The notes: generated from the sequence alone by a model not told the origin. Positions 16,921 through 27,800 are shown, counted from the stretch's first letter. The stretch is 64,000 nt of DNA from an uncultured Bacilli bacterium (GCA_934096585.1 CAKOMG010000005.1:113305-177304), one strand, 5' to 3'. Numbers and translations are program-made.

Positions 16921-18690
16921 CTATTTTAAATCATCAGTAGGATTTTTTCCTAAACGTTTCAATGTTTCAACAACATAACTTTCTCTATATTCTTCTTTTG
17001 GATCTCTTCCTAAATAAGATTTATAGAATTCTTCTAAAGCTTCTAAATATGGAATACCCGCAATATTTGCAATAATTCGAGTACTTCTATCAATTAGTTT
17101 TTTATTTGTTGGTAAAACTTGAATCATCCAGTTACCCCATACTCTTCCCATTTTTGCCATTGTACCTGTTGAAATAGCATTAAATGCAATTTTCATCATT
17201 AAATGTTCAAATAAGTTAGTGCAAGTTTTAGGCAAATTAATTGGAACACAAATTTCATTTTTATATAGTTTTCCTTTTGGAATAGCTCCAAATCTTAATA
17301 CTAAACCTTCTGAGAAGTTTTCAACATTCTTATTGAACCAATCCATTACTTCTTTTGTTGCTGAACCATTGATATCTAAAGCAACAAGTCTTGCTGGTTT
17401 GCGAGAATATCTTGATGGATCATCTTCATTTCCAATATGATATAACTCTACTTGTTCTGATCCAACAAGTGGTGGATTATCAATAATACTTTGAGCAGCA
17501 TTCATACGAATATAGTCTTCTTTAGTCCATTCTAGACCCTTAATAGGACGTCTAAAAACATGTTGCCATGCAATAGGTGTAGGATATAGTGGATCCTTAA
17601 TAAATGCCCAACTAACTGGAGAAACATTATCATTATATTTTCTAAATGGTGGTAAAGTAAACGTTGGTTGACGTTCTGTTGTATCAGTTAAAATATCTAA
17701 TAAACATGAATGTGTTGCATAAGTAATTAGACCTTTTTGATCATATGTGTCTTTTTCATATTCAACATACTTAGCAAGTCCTTGAACAGCTTTACCACTG
17801 CTTAATACTTTATCCATACGTTTAAATTCTTTTGCATAATCTTCTGGGGCTAAAGCAATTTGACCAATAACTTCTAATTCTTCATTTGACATATTTTCTT
17901 GTAACCATTTTTGAGCTGCAAGTTCAAGTGCTGCACCAGCAACTAATAATTCAACTGATGTAACTTGCATTCTTGTAGATCCTGAAACAGCCATATTGCC
18001 AACAAATAAAGGCATTTTAATTATTTTTTTATTTTCAAAGACTACGCGAACTCTATCTAAATGTTCACATAAAATCTCTTTTGGATTGCAGTATAAATAA
18101 TATGTTGTGCATCCTTGTTTTTGTCCTTCTAATACTGAGCCATTAATACTAGCTGAAAGACCACATTCAGATAGTCCAACAAGAACATCACCCTTTCCAA
18201 TGCCTGCTTCAATGACCTGTTGAGCTCCAAAAGTCATATAGTCTTCAAAATTTTCAACAGAACATACTAATGCTCTATCACCACCTGTAGTAAATGAATT
18301 AGTAACATTAGCAAGTTCAATAAACTCTTGAGCTCTATTTGGAAATTTTTGAGTTAAAGAAAGCCAAAACTCTCTCCAACCACTATCTAATTGGATAGCC
18401 ATACGGCCTGATGCACCAACACTTGAGAAAACCACTTGTTTTCTTTCATCCATACATCTCTTAATATCATTTACTAAATCATTAAATACCTTTGATTTAA
18501 ATGCTTTTGCGGCTACCTTAGGAATATTTACATCTGCAGATAAAATCATTTTTATTCCTTCTGCTGTATCTTTAGCAATTGTTGCACTAAGATTTCTAGT
18601 TAAAGGATTTGATTGTTCTGTTGGAATAACACCTAATTGAAATTGTTTTTCATTTTCATAAAAATTCTTTGCGGCTTCTTTGTAATTCAA
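16921..18690 (-). CDS. SIS-domain sugar-phosphate protein, MurQ/GKRP-like
   Basis: This large (589-residue) cytoplasmic protein has SIS sugar-phosphate-binding folds. Seen: FSSVGASGRMAIQLD, VLVGLSECGLSASINGSV and VSGSTRMQVTSVELLVAGAAL, which are related to N-acetylmuramic acid 6-phosphate etherase (MurQ) and glucokinase regulatory protein. It is about twice as long as bacterial MurQ, so it is probably a two-SIS-domain relative; the exact reaction cannot be assigned. The upstream in-frame extension covers the promoter. An AAGGAGG site is spaced 8 bases from a TTG at 18690, which is chosen as start. It stands alone, with no sugar transporter beside it, and its promoter contains an AAAACGTTTTC palindrome. 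Confidence 0.8.
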   Translation of the reverse strand: MNYKEAAKNFYENEKQFQLGVIPTEQSNPLTRNLSATIAKDTAEGIKMILSADVNIPKVAAKAFKSKVFNDLVNDIKRCMDERKQVVFSSVGASGRMAIQLDSGWREFWLSLTQKFPNRAQEFIELANVTNSFTTGGDRALVCSVENFEDYMTFGAQQVIEAGIGKGDVLVGLSECGLSASINGSVLEGQKQGCTTYYLYCNPKEILCEHLDRVRVVFENKKIIKMPLFVGNMAVSGSTRMQVTSVELLVAGAALELAAQKWLQENMSNEELEVIGQIALAPEDYAKEFKRMDKVLSSGKAVQGLAKYVEYEKDTYDQKGLITYATHSCLLDILTDTTERQPTFTLPPFRKYNDNVSPVSWAFIKDPLYPTPIAWQHVFRRPIKGLEWTKEDYIRMNAAQSIIDNPPLVGSEQVELYHIGNEDDPSRYSRKPARLVALDINGSATKEVMDWFNKNVENFSEGLVLRFGAIPKGKLYKNEICVPINLPKTCTNLFEHLMMKIAFNAISTGTMAKMGRVWGNWMIQVLPTNKKLIDRSTRIIANIAGIPYLEALEEFYKSYLGRDPKEEYRESYVVETLKRLGKNPTDDLK

Positions 18691-18754
18691 AATATTTTCC
18701 TCCTTATTACATCTATTTATTATTACAATTACTTGTAGTTTTGTTACATATATT

Positions 18755-18783
18755 ATTATATCATAAGAAAACGTTTTTTTCAA
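18755..18783 (-). promoter_or_regulatory. Promoter of the SIS-domain gene with an internal palindrome
   Basis: On the minus strand: TTGAAA (18783-18778), 17 bases, TATAAT (18760-18755). The spacer contains AAAACGTTTTC centred on CG, which resembles a LacI-family/CcpA half-consensus but lacks the flanking TG of a proper cre site. Confidence 0.75.
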
Positions 18784-18810
18784 TGTTTTTTTGTAATTTC
18801 TTTAAAAAAA

Positions 18811-18833
18811 GACTAAGATATAAAATCTTAGCC
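18811..18833 (-). terminator. Terminator of the tatD-protease operon
   Basis: CTAAGAT/ATCTTAG with a 5-base loop is followed by a long T-run on the minus strand, directly at the stop codon. Confidence 0.8.
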
Positions 18834-20104
18834 TACTCTAGATAATCTAAAAAAGTTTCCATAGCAATCGCAAAACCCATTCCCTCTATATCTGTTGAAA
18901 CGAGTTTTAAAGTATTAATGCCTACTACTTCTCCTCTTAAATTAAATAATGGTCCCCCACTATTACCAGGATTAATCGGTGCATCATGTTGAACGTAAAC
19001 AACATTATTATCCTTCATTTGGCGCTTTGTTGAAGAAATCATACCAAATGTTACTGAGCCATAATATGTATAACCGCCTGGATTTCCAATTGCCACAACA
19101 AATTCACCATTATTAATACTACCAACTACACCTAATTTCAAAGGTTCATAATATTTAGAATATTCAAAGGTAATTATTGCAAGATCCATAGTCTCATCAC
19201 TTTTTATTACACTACAATCAATATATTCATCAACATCTCCTAAATAAACTTGTAATTTAGTATAATTTTCAATCACATGATGGTTTGTGAATGCTGTATA
19301 TTTATATCCGTTATTTATTTCTTCAACTTTATATATTCCAGCAGTACCAGTTCCCGTATTTTGGACACCATTTTTTATATATTGATTAGTCACACCAATT
19401 ACTGATTTTTCAACTTTTTTAACTAGTTCAATTGTTTTATTGCTTAGTGACGTTAAATCATATTCACCTTTTGTTATATAAGTGTTTTGATTAATATAAT
19501 TGTAAATGATATCTTGAATTCCTGATCCAGTTCTAACTAAAATAACTATATCTTTTTTGATTTTATCATTTACAACACTAATAGCAGAAATTGTTACAAC
19601 TCCCGGTAAAACTCCTTTTACAACTCCATCATTGGAAACACTTGCGATGTTTATATCGCTAGATATCCAGGTAACATTTTGATTAAATGATTCTTTTGAT
19701 ATTTTTGCGGATAATTTTATTGTTTCGTTTATTACAACTGTTTGTTGGCCAGTAATTTCAATTGAAACATTTAAAGATTCATCTTTATCAACTACATGGA
19801 GTTTAATTAAACATGTATAATTTCCTAAAGTAGCACTTATAACAGTATCACCAGATGCAATTGCAATTACGTAACCTGTATCATCAACTGTTGCAATACT
19901 TGCATCGCCTGTTTTCCATTCAACCGTTTCCCCTGTTTCAAGAGTTGATTTGTTTGTTGAAAACTTTGTTTTATCACCAACATACATTGTCTTTTCAATA
20001 TAATCAGTTCCTATAGTGAATTTTTCTGTATTTAAGCAACCAGTCATGAAAATTGCAAATATAAATAACAAAACAATAAATAATTTATTTTTTCTTATTT
20101 TCAT
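18833..20104 (-). CDS. Trypsin-like serine protease lipoprotein with two Ig-like (Big_2) domains
   Basis: This is a 423-residue surface protease. The lipobox MTGC puts the lipid anchor on Cys23. Two bacterial Ig-like repeats follow (VYVGDKTKFS-type start, VEWKTGDASIATVDDTGYVIA; then VTWISSDINIASVSNDGVVKGV). The C-terminal protease domain has His in TNHHVIENY, Asp in DETMDLAIITF and Ser in NPGNSGGPLFN, all intact. There is no PDZ domain. It is the last of three tandem paralogues downstream of tatD, with 8-9-base gaps. An HtrA-type protein quality control or processing role at the cell surface is likely. Confidence 0.88.
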   Translation of the reverse strand: MKIRKNKLFIVLLFIFAIFMTGCLNTEKFTIGTDYIEKTMYVGDKTKFSTNKSTLETGETVEWKTGDASIATVDDTGYVIAIASGDTVISATLGNYTCLIKLHVVDKDESLNVSIEITGQQTVVINETIKLSAKISKESFNQNVTWISSDINIASVSNDGVVKGVLPGVVTISAISVVNDKIKKDIVILVRTGSGIQDIIYNYINQNTYITKGEYDLTSLSNKTIELVKKVEKSVIGVTNQYIKNGVQNTGTGTAGIYKVEEINNGYKYTAFTNHHVIENYTKLQVYLGDVDEYIDCSVIKSDETMDLAIITFEYSKYYEPLKLGVVGSINNGEFVVAIGNPGGYTYYGSVTFGMISSTKRQMKDNNVVYVQHDAPINPGNSGGPLFNLRGEVVGINTLKLVSTDIEGMGFAIAMETFLDYLE

Positions 20105-20112
20105 ATAACCTC

Positions 20113-21732
20113 CTAAAATGTTACATTCAACACTTCTTCTTTTCCATCCCTTAAAACAACAACAGTAGCCTTATCACCACTATCTTTTAAATATTTGCCA
20201 AGTTCTGAACGAAGTTCATAAGTATATTTTAAATTGATATCATTAAATTTAATAATTATATCTCCAACTTGCATATTTGCTTTATATGCAAATCCCCCTT
20301 CTGTAATATTGGTTATATAAAATCCATATCTTAAATCATCTGGTATTTTTATATTAGGGTATTGACTTAAATAATACTCTTTATTTAATCGATATTTACT
20401 TACATCAATTATTTGGATACCTAATATTAATCTTTCTGGTTTTATACCCTTTTCTAAAGTTTTAGCCAAATTCATTGCTAGGTTAATTGGAATTGCGAAA
20501 GACATATTATTATATTTATAATCAGAAATCTTTGTTGTATTAATACCAATAATTTCACCTTTTAAATTTAAAATTGCTCCGCCACTATCTCCTTCATTTA
20601 AAGAAGCATCATGTTGAAGGTATTCTGAATCCCAATCACTAACATTATCATTATCAGTATCTACAGAAATATAACGACTATTAGAAGATAGTATTCCAAA
20701 GTTTGTAGTTCTAAAGTATTCTATTCCTTTTCCATTTCCTATAGAAATAATAAACTCGCCTTTATCTAAAGATGATGAATTTCCAATTGTGGCAACTTGC
20801 ACATAATATGTAGATTTAAATTTGATAACTGCCAAATCAATTTTATCATCATATTGAACAACTTCACAGTTTTTATACTTATTATTGCCTAAATAAACGT
20901 TTAAATTTGTTCTTCCTTCAACAATATGACGATTTGTTAATGCATAATATTCAAAATATTTTATATTTTTATAATCTTGTATTTCTTTAACATCATCTAA
21001 TTTACTACCATCTAAAAATACTATATTCATTTTATAAACAATGCCGCTAGCAAAATTAGATGTTTTTAATTCTTCAGAATATCCACTAACACCAATCAAG
21101 GAATTTATGTTCTTTTCTATAACTGGTTTTATAACATCTTCATCTTTATTTAAATCTTTTTCATTTTCTAAATTTTTAATTATAGTTTCAATAATTTTTT
21201 CGTAGTATTCTTCTTCTTTATCTAAAACAATAAATGTCAGTTCTTTCTTAAATGATTTATCCGCAATTGAAGAAACAGTAACATTACACACGCCACTTTT
21301 AATCGCATGTATAGTCCCATCATTTTCTATGTTTAAAATATCAGAGTTACAATCAAATGTAACTTCTTGACTTTTTGAAAGTGGGTATACAGTTGTTTCA
21401 ATTTTTGTTGCTTCTCCAACTATTAAACGTTGTGAACATTCTATAACAATATCGGTAATATTATCATTTACTTCTATTAAATATGTTCCTTCACTTGTTT
21501 TTATGATTATACTCCCGGTTTTGTTGCCATAATAGGTTCCATCTTTAAAAACCAATATATCATTATTTGACTCAAACGTAATATTATTATATTTAAGAGA
21601 ATCTCCAATATTAATGGATACTGTTTCAATTTGTTCAATATAAAATTTTTCTTCAATTTTATTAAAACATCCTGATAAAAACATCATCATTAATATGAAT
21701 AATATTAAGAAAAATGATTTATTTTTTTTCAT
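20113..21732 (-). CDS. HtrA-like serine protease lipoprotein with Ig-like and PDZ domains
   Basis: This 539-residue paralogue of the flanking genes has lipobox LSGC (Cys22), an Ig-like Big_2 repeat (TFDCNSDILNIENDGTIHAI), then a trypsin fold with His in TNRHIVEGR, Asp in DDKIDLAVIKF and Ser in NEGDSGGAILN. The usual PGNSGGP is altered to EGDSGGA, but the catalytic triad is present. A C-terminal PDZ domain (ITNITEGGFAYKANMQVGDIIIKFN) makes it the most HtrA/DegP-like of the three. It is co-transcribed with the two neighbours at 8-base spacing. Confidence 0.88.
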   Translation of the reverse strand: MKKNKSFFLILFILMMMFLSGCFNKIEEKFYIEQIETVSINIGDSLKYNNITFESNNDILVFKDGTYYGNKTGSIIIKTSEGTYLIEVNDNITDIVIECSQRLIVGEATKIETTVYPLSKSQEVTFDCNSDILNIENDGTIHAIKSGVCNVTVSSIADKSFKKELTFIVLDKEEEYYEKIIETIIKNLENEKDLNKDEDVIKPVIEKNINSLIGVSGYSEELKTSNFASGIVYKMNIVFLDGSKLDDVKEIQDYKNIKYFEYYALTNRHIVEGRTNLNVYLGNNKYKNCEVVQYDDKIDLAVIKFKSTYYVQVATIGNSSSLDKGEFIISIGNGKGIEYFRTTNFGILSSNSRYISVDTDNDNVSDWDSEYLQHDASLNEGDSGGAILNLKGEIIGINTTKISDYKYNNMSFAIPINLAMNLAKTLEKGIKPERLILGIQIIDVSKYRLNKEYYLSQYPNIKIPDDLRYGFYITNITEGGFAYKANMQVGDIIIKFNDINLKYTYELRSELGKYLKDSGDKATVVVLRDGKEEVLNVTF

Positions 21733-21740
21733 TAAATCAC

Positions 21741-22550
21741 CTACTTAGTATTTTTATTTATAAATTCTTTCACAATATTTGAAGGGATTGCAAATCCCAT
21801 TCCATCTATTTCTTCATCAACAATTTTCATCGTGTTAATTCCTACAATTTCTCCTCGCATATTGATTAAAGGACCTCCACTATTTCCAGGATTAATTACA
21901 ACATCAGTTTGAATATACAGTGATGTAATTCCATTTTCTACAACTTTTCGATTCACAAATGAAATAACGCCAAAAGTTAAAGAATCATAGTAATCTATTC
22001 CATCAGGATAACCCATAGCAACAACAAATTGTCCTTTTCTTGTAGCACTGCTATCCGCAAATTCTAATGGTTTTATGTAAAGTGTTGTAGTAAAAGAAAC
22101 TAGAGCTAAATCAAGTTTTTTATCCGTTGCTTCAATTGTCACTTGAACATCACTTACATCTTGTGATAGCTCAGCTCTTATAATACTTTCTCCCTCAATA
22201 ACATGATAATTTGTAATTGCTCTATATGTATAGCTTATCACATTTTGTTTTGTTATTGAATCTTCTAATGATACTATTGTGCCATCAGAAAGTATGGCAT
22301 TGCCATCAACAACTACTCCAGATCCGCAAGAATCTGCTTGCATACCAAAAATAGATTGTTTATATCCTTTAAGACCTATCGTAGGTGCATCTGCTTTTTC
22401 TCCAATAGCGACTATCAAATCTTCAAATTCATTAACATCTAAAGTAACATTATATACTTTATTATAAATCTCATTATTGGTTTTTGTTTGACATCCTGTT
22501 AAACATAGTATAATCATTATAAATAATAAACATAACCATTTCTTTTTCAT
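21741..22550 (-). CDS. Trypsin-like serine protease lipoprotein (minimal form)
   Basis: This is the shortest paralogue, at 269 residues. Lipobox LTGC places the anchor on Cys20. The protease fold begins almost directly after it, with no Ig-like or PDZ domain. The triad is intact: His in TNYHVIEGES, Asp in DKKLDLALVSF and Ser in NPGNSGGPLIN. A distinctive ADSCGSGVVVDGNAI segment carries an extra cysteine. It follows tatD by 9 bases and precedes the HtrA-like gene by 8 bases. A stepwise series of domain gain among the three genes suggests tandem duplication. Confidence 0.87.
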   Translation of the reverse strand: MKKKWLCLLFIMIILCLTGCQTKTNNEIYNKVYNVTLDVNEFEDLIVAIGEKADAPTIGLKGYKQSIFGMQADSCGSGVVVDGNAILSDGTIVSLEDSITKQNVISYTYRAITNYHVIEGESIIRAELSQDVSDVQVTIEATDKKLDLALVSFTTTLYIKPLEFADSSATRKGQFVVAMGYPDGIDYYDSLTFGVISFVNRKVVENGITSLYIQTDVVINPGNSGGPLINMRGEIVGINTMKIVDEEIDGMGFAIPSNIVKEFINKNTK

Positions 22551-22559
22551 ATTTTTCTC

Positions 22560-23309
22560 CTATATTCCAAACATTTCTTTTACATTTTTATCTATTTGCA
22601 TTTCTGTTTCTTTTAAAGTAACATCTTTTAAATTTGCAATTTCATTAACAATAATTTTAATGTATTCAGGCTTATTCATTTCTCCACGATGTGGAAAAGG
22701 TGCCAAATATGGTGCATCAGTCTCTGATACCAAATATTTCAAATCAATAGCTTTAACTACATCCTTAACTTTTGCATTTTTAAATGTCAACACTCCACCA
22801 ATTCCTAAATAGTATCCTAGGTTAGTAAATTGTTTTGCCATTTCTAAACTGCCACTATAGCAATGAATCACTCCCCTTGTATTGCTATTTTTTAAAATTT
22901 GATAAGTGATTTCTGTGGCTTCACGCGCATGAATTGAAACTGGCAAATTATTTTCTCTTGCAATTTCTAATTGTTTTTTAAAGAAATATATTTGTAAATC
23001 TTTTGTTTCTTTTGTCCAATAAAGATCAATTCCAATTTCACCAATTCCTACAACTTTCGGCTTTTTAATCATCTCTTTTATCCAGTTTAATTCTTTATCA
23101 CTCTCTTTATCAACATCCATTGGTTGCAAACCAACCATTGCATAACAAGAAGGGTACTTATTTGCTATTTCAATAGCTTTTAGACTACTTTTGTAATTAT
23201 AACCTATTACTATCATTTTATTTATACCATTATCAAGTGCACCTTGAATAATTTCATTGAGATTTTTATTAAATGCTTTGTCATTTAAATGTACATGAGT
23301 ATCTATCAT
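22560..23309 (-). CDS. tatD: TatD family metal-dependent DNase/hydrolase
   Basis: The 249-residue TIM-barrel enzyme has the metal ligands of the TatD family: DTHVHLND at the N-terminus, GEIGIDLYW, SIHAREA, GVIHCYSGS and SETDAPYLAP. Members are 3'-5' exonucleases or general phosphodiesterases in DNA repair or RNA turnover. The length is standard. It has an AAGGAAG ribosome-binding site and is the first gene of the four-gene transcript with the serine proteases. A TATACT -10 element sits about 40 bases upstream with a poor -35. Confidence 0.93.
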   Translation of the reverse strand: MIDTHVHLNDKAFNKNLNEIIQGALDNGINKMIVIGYNYKSSLKAIEIANKYPSCYAMVGLQPMDVDKESDKELNWIKEMIKKPKVVGIGEIGIDLYWTKETKDLQIYFFKKQLEIARENNLPVSIHAREATEITYQILKNSNTRGVIHCYSGSLEMAKQFTNLGYYLGIGGVLTFKNAKVKDVVKAIDLKYLVSETDAPYLAPFPHRGEMNKPEYIKIIVNEIANLKDVTLKETEMQIDKNVKEMFGI

Positions 23310-23403
23310 ATTATAACTTCCTTATTTAAAACTTATATAAATAGTATAACATATTATTCATAATTTTTCCATAAAAAAGTTTCATTGATAAATAAATACA
23401 AAA

Positions 23404-23427
23404 AAAGCCAGTATTTCTACTGACTTT
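23404..23427 (-). terminator. Terminator of the str operon (after tuf)
   Basis: AAAGTCAGTA/TACTGGCTTT forms a 10-bp stem with one G-U pair and a GAAA loop, followed by seven T on the minus strand. Confidence 0.9.
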
Positions 23428-23437
23428 AAATCTTATA

Positions 23438-24622
23438 CTATTCAATGATAGTTGTAACACTACCAGAACCAACAGTACGTCCACCTTCACGAATTGAGAA
23501 TTTAGTTCCTTGTTCGATTGCAATTGGGTGAATTAATTCAACTGTTAATTCGGCATTATCGCCTGGCATAACCATTTCAACGCCTGGAGCTAATTGGATA
23601 ACACCAGTGATATCTGTAGTTCTGAAATAGAATTGAGGACGATAGTTACTGAAGAATGGAGTATGACGTCCACCTTCTTCTTTAGTTAATACATATACTT
23701 GAGCGTTAAACTTAGTATGTGGAGTAACTGATTTTGGTTTTGCTAATACTTGACCACGTTGAACGTTATCACGAGTAACACCACGTAATAATGTACCAAT
23801 GTTATCACCAGCTTCAGCTTTGTCTAATAATTTACGGAACATTTCAACACCAGTAACAACTGTAGACATAGTAGGTTTAATACCAACGATTTCTACTGGG
23901 TCACCAACTACTACTGTACCACGTTCAACACGTCCTGTAGCAACTGTTCCACGTCCTGTAATTGAGAATACATCTTCAACAGGCATTAAGAATGGTTTAT
24001 CAGTATCACGAACTGGAGTAGGGATATATTCATCTACAACATTCATTAACTCAATAATCTTTTGTTCTGCTTCTGGATCACCTTCCATAGCTTTTAAAGC
24101 AGATCCTCTGATGATTGGAGTGTCATCTCCTGGGAATCCGTATTCATTTAATAATTCACGAACTTCCATTTCAACTAATTCTAATAATTCTTCATCATCA
24201 ACCATATCGCATTTATTTAAGAAAACGATTAAACGAGGAACACCAACTTGACGAGCAAGTAAGATATGTTCACGAGTTTGTGCCATAGGTCCATCTGTAG
24301 CAGCAATAACTAAGATAGCACCATCCATTTGAGCAGCACCAGTGATCATATTTTTAACGTAGTCAGCATGTCCTGGACAGTCAACGTGAGCATAGTGACG
24401 TTTATCAGTTTCATATTCTACATGGGCAGTATTAATTGTAATACCACGTTCTTTTTCTTCTGGAGCACCATCGATTTGATCATAATTCATTTCTTTAGCA
24501 TAACCTTTTTTAGCTAAAACTTTAGTAATAGCTGATGTTAAAGTTGTTTTTCCATGGTCAACGTGACCAATAGTACCAATGTTTACATGTGGTTTAGAAC
24601 GCACAAATTTTTCTTTTGCCAT
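23438..24622 (-). CDS. tuf: Translation elongation factor Tu
   Basis: EF-Tu delivers aminoacyl-tRNA to the ribosome as a GTP complex. The 394-residue protein shows the P-loop GHVDHGKT (19-26), switch [25 protein letters not shown] and NKCDMVDD. The C-terminus reads [20 protein letters not shown]. Everything is canonical. It is the last gene of rpsL-rpsG-fusA-tuf, with an 83-base gap after fusA and an AGGAGG site. A strong terminator follows. Confidence 0.99.
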   Translation of the reverse strand: MAKEKFVRSKPHVNIGTIGHVDHGKTTLTSAITKVLAKKGYAKEMNYDQIDGAPEEKERGITINTAHVEYETDKRHYAHVDCPGHADYVKNMITGAAQMDGAILVIAATDGPMAQTREHILLARQVGVPRLIVFLNKCDMVDDEELLELVEMEVRELLNEYGFPGDDTPIIRGSALKAMEGDPEAEQKIIELMNVVDEYIPTPVRDTDKPFLMPVEDVFSITGRGTVATGRVERGTVVVGDPVEIVGIKPTMSTVVTGVEMFRKLLDKAEAGDNIGTLLRGVTRDNVQRGQVLAKPKSVTPHTKFNAQVYVLTKEEGGRHTPFFSNYRPQFYFRTTDITGVIQLAPGVEMVMPGDNAELTVELIHPIAIEQGTKFSIREGGRTVGSGSVTTIIE

Positions 24623-24705
24623 TTTTAAATTCCTCCTAATGGTTATTTCTATTTTATTTTACTTTATTTTAATCAAAAAATCAATACATTTTTAATAAAA
24701 AATTA

Positions 24706-26775
24706 TTATGCATTACGTTTTTTAATAATTTCTTCAGCAACACTCTTTGGACATTTTTCATATCTATTCATTTGCATAGTATAATTACCACGTCCTTGTG
24801 TATTACTTCTTAATGCAGTTGCATATCCAAACATTTCAGCAAGTGGAACTAATGCATGAACCATTTGTAATTTTCCACGTCCTTCTTGTCCTTCAATACG
24901 ACCACGTCTACTAGTTAAGTCACCAATTACATTACCTAAATATTCATCTGGAACTGTTACATCAACAGACATAATAGGTTCTAGTAAAATTGGAGCACAT
25001 TTTTCTTTAGAATTTTTGAAAGCTAAAGAAGCAGCAACTTCGAAGGCAATTTGACTTGAGTCAACATCATGATAAGATCCATCAAATAATGTACATTTAA
25101 CATCAATTGTTGGATAACCGGCAATATTACCAGTTTGTAAAGCAGCTTCTAATCCTTTTGCAACAGCTGGAATATATTCACGTGGAACAACACCACCAAC
25201 TACAGCATCAACAAATTCAAAGCCTTTACCAGGATTTGGTTCAAATCTAACCCAAACATCACCATATTGTCCACGACCACCAGATTGACGAACAAATTTA
25301 CCTTGTACTTCTCCCATTTTTTCGATTGTTTCACGATAAGAAACTTGTGGAGCACCAACATTTGCTTCAACATGGAATTCACGTTTCATTCTATCAACAA
25401 TGATATCTAAGTGTAATTCACCCATACCAGAAATGATAGTTTGTCCAGTTTCATGGTTAGTATAAGTTCTAAAAGTTGGATCTTCTTCTGCTAATTTGCT
25501 TAAGGCAATACCCATCTTATCTTGGTCACCTTTAGTCTTAGGTTCAATAGCAACTGAAATAACTGGTTCTGGGAACACCATCTTTTCAAGGATTACTTCA
25601 CGACTTTCATCACAAAGTGTATCACCTGTAGTAGTATCTTTTAAACCAACAGCAGCTGCAATGTCACCAGCACGTACTTCAGAAACTTCAGTACGATTAT
25701 TAGCATGCATTAACAAAATACGTCCAATACGTTCTTTCTTTCCTTTTGTTGAATTAAGAACATAAGAACCAGCTGTTAAAACACCTGAATAAACTCTAAA
25801 GAAAGTTAATTTACCAACATAAGGATCAGTCATAACTTTAAATGCTAGAGCTGCAAAAGGTTCATCATCAGATGCATGAATGTCAACTTCATTTCCTTCT
25901 TCATCTGTTCCTTTAATACATGCAACATCAACAGGTGAAGGCAAATAATCTAAAACTGCGTCTAAAACTTTTACAACACCTTTGTTCTTAAATGCTGTTC
26001 CGCACATTACTGGGAAGAATTTAACACTTAAAGTTGCTTCTCTTATTGCTCTTTTTAATAGTTCAGGAGATATTTCTTCTCCTTCTAAATACATCATCAT
26101 TACTTCTTCATCAAAATCAGCAACAGCACTAATTAATTCATCACGATAGATAGCAGCATCATCTTTCATATCCTCAGGAATATCAGTTACTTTATAATTT
26201 TCATCCGCATTTCCATCGAATAAATAAGCTTTCATATCAACTAAGTCAACTACACCTTCAAAGAATGTTTCAGCTCCGATAGGTAATTGAATAGGATGAG
26301 CATTAGCTCCTAATCTAGATTTCAATGTATCAACTGAATAATAGAAATCAGCTCCTGTTTTATCCATTTTATTAATAAAAACAATACGAGGAACTAAATA
26401 CTCAGTTGCTTGATGCCATACAGTTTCTGTTTGTGGTTCAACACCAGCTTGCGCATCTAATACTGTAACAGCACCATCAAGTACTCTTAATGAACGGCTT
26501 ACTTCAACTGTAAAGTCTACATGTCCTGGAGTATCAATAAGATTAATTCTATGACCTTTCCAAAAGGCAGTTGTAGCTGCAGAAGTAATAGTTATACCAC
26601 GTTCTTTTTCTTGCTCCATCCAGTCCATTTGTGAAGCACCATCATGTGTTTCACCAATTTTATGAATTTTACCAGCATGATAAAGAATTCTTTCAGATAC
26701 TGTTGTTTTACCAGCATCGATGTGGGCCATAATACCAATGTTTCTTGTATTTGCTAAAGAGGTCTCACGAGCCAT
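24706..26775 (-). CDS. fusA: Translation elongation factor G
   Basis: EF-G catalyses ribosomal translocation using GTP. The 689-residue protein has the P-loop AHIDAGKTT (17-25), switch [24 protein letters not shown] and NKMDKTG, followed by domains II-V with [15 protein letters not shown] and [19 protein letters not shown]. Length and order are canonical. It lies 15 bases after rpsG in the str operon and has a GAGGTG ribosome-binding site. Confidence 0.99.
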   Translation of the reverse strand: MARETSLANTRNIGIMAHIDAGKTTVSERILYHAGKIHKIGETHDGASQMDWMEQEKERGITITSAATTAFWKGHRINLIDTPGHVDFTVEVSRSLRVLDGAVTVLDAQAGVEPQTETVWHQATEYLVPRIVFINKMDKTGADFYYSVDTLKSRLGANAHPIQLPIGAETFFEGVVDLVDMKAYLFDGNADENYKVTDIPEDMKDDAAIYRDELISAVADFDEEVMMMYLEGEEISPELLKRAIREATLSVKFFPVMCGTAFKNKGVVKVLDAVLDYLPSPVDVACIKGTDEEGNEVDIHASDDEPFAALAFKVMTDPYVGKLTFFRVYSGVLTAGSYVLNSTKGKKERIGRILLMHANNRTEVSEVRAGDIAAAVGLKDTTTGDTLCDESREVILEKMVFPEPVISVAIEPKTKGDQDKMGIALSKLAEEDPTFRTYTNHETGQTIISGMGELHLDIIVDRMKREFHVEANVGAPQVSYRETIEKMGEVQGKFVRQSGGRGQYGDVWVRFEPNPGKGFEFVDAVVGGVVPREYIPAVAKGLEAALQTGNIAGYPTIDVKCTLFDGSYHDVDSSQIAFEVAASLAFKNSKEKCAPILLEPIMSVDVTVPDEYLGNVIGDLTSRRGRIEGQEGRGKLQMVHALVPLAEMFGYATALRSNTQGRGNYTMQMNRYEKCPKSVAEEIIKKRNA

Positions 26776-26790
26776 TTATACACCTCTAAA

Positions 26791-27261
26791 TTACCATTGG
26801 TAATGTGCGAAGGCCTTATTAGATTCAGCCATTCTATGAGTATCGTCACGTTTCTTAACTGATCCACCGATACCATTTGAAGCATCAATGATTTCGTTAG
26901 CTAAACGTTCTTCCATTGTTTTTTCTTTTCTAAGTCTTGAGTATTGAGTTAACCATCTCAAGCATAATGTCATCTTACGTTCTGCTCTTACTTCTACTGG
27001 AACTTGATAGTTAGCTCCTCCAATACGACGAGCTTTAACCTCTAATTGAGGAGTAATATTGTTTAATGCATCATTAAATACATCTAAAGCAGGACGACCT
27101 GTTGTTTTTTCAATTCTTTCAAATGCTCCATACAAAATTTGTTGAGCAACACCTTTTTTACCATCTAACATAATGTTATTGATCAATCTTGTAACTACTG
27201 GTGAGTTATATATTGGATCAGGTAAAACTTTTCTTTTTGGGACATGTCCTTTACGTGGCAT
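26791..27261 (-). CDS. rpsG: 30S ribosomal protein S7
   Basis: S7 nucleates assembly of the 30S head. The 156-residue protein begins [16 protein letters not shown] and contains [15 protein letters not shown] and the [14 protein letters not shown] and [10 protein letters not shown] segments. An upstream GTG would add six residues, but the AAAGGAGG site fits the ATG at 27261. It is the second gene of the str operon. Confidence 0.98.
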   Translation of the reverse strand: MPRKGHVPKRKVLPDPIYNSPVVTRLINNIMLDGKKGVAQQILYGAFERIEKTTGRPALDVFNDALNNITPQLEVKARRIGGANYQVPVEVRAERKMTLCLRWLTQYSRLRKEKTMEERLANEIIDASNGIGGSVKKRDDTHRMAESNKAFAHYQW

Positions 27262-27309
27262 GTTGATTCCTCCTTTCAATATTTAAAAATTTTATTATTT
27301 AATAATTAA

Positions 27310-27720
27310 TTATTTAGGGCGTTTAGCGCCATATTTTGATCTACCTTGTTTACGATTATCAACACCAGTAGCATCTAATGTACCACGGATAACATGATAA
27401 CGAACACCTGGTAAGTCTTTAACACGTCCTCCACGAATTAAAACAACGCTATGTTCTTGTAAACGATGTCCAACTCCTGGGATATAGGCAGTAACTTCAA
27501 TTCCATTAGATAAACGAACACGGCAGTACTTACGCATTGCAGAATTTGGTTTCTTAGGTGTCATAGTAGTAACACGTGTACAAACTCCACGTTTTTGAGG
27601 AGATTCGACATTTGTATATTCTTTTTGTAAACTATTAAAGCCGATTCCTAAATGTGGTGATTTTGATTTTTTAACCTTCGATTCACGAGGTTTTTTAACT
27701 AATTGGTTAATTGTAGGCAT
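27310..27720 (-). CDS. rpsL: 30S ribosomal protein S12
   Basis: S12 sits at the decoding centre and is the classical streptomycin-resistance target. The 136-residue protein has [59 protein letters not shown] and a C-terminal [12 protein letters not shown]. The conserved Lys in TPKKPNS (K42 in E. coli) is present, so the sequence does not suggest streptomycin resistance at that site. It is the first gene of the str operon, with an AAAGGAG site. Confidence 0.98.
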   Translation of the reverse strand: MPTINQLVKKPRESKVKKSKSPHLGIGFNSLQKEYTNVESPQKRGVCTRVTTMTPKKPNSAMRKYCRVRLSNGIEVTAYIPGVGHRLQEHSVVLIRGGRVKDLPGVRYHVIRGTLDATGVDNRKQGRSKYGAKRPK

Positions 27721-27800
27721 TTATATTCTCCTTTCATTAATTATATAGATTATTATAGATTTTACACACTTCCCAGTGTTTCAATATTCCATAAAATAAA

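Noticed and set aside
18755..18783. A catabolite-response (cre) element in the SIS gene promoter
   Set aside because: The AAAACGTTTTC core fits the right half of the consensus, but the required TG in the left half is absent. Kept only as a palindrome note.
23326..23523. A minus-strand frame over the end of tuf and the terminator
   Set aside because: It is out of frame with the very conserved tuf and reads through the str terminator.
23799..24251. A 150-codon plus-strand frame antisense to tuf
   Set aside because: It is the complement of a highly conserved gene with biased codons; it has no ribosome-binding site and a low-complexity Ser/Thr-rich product.
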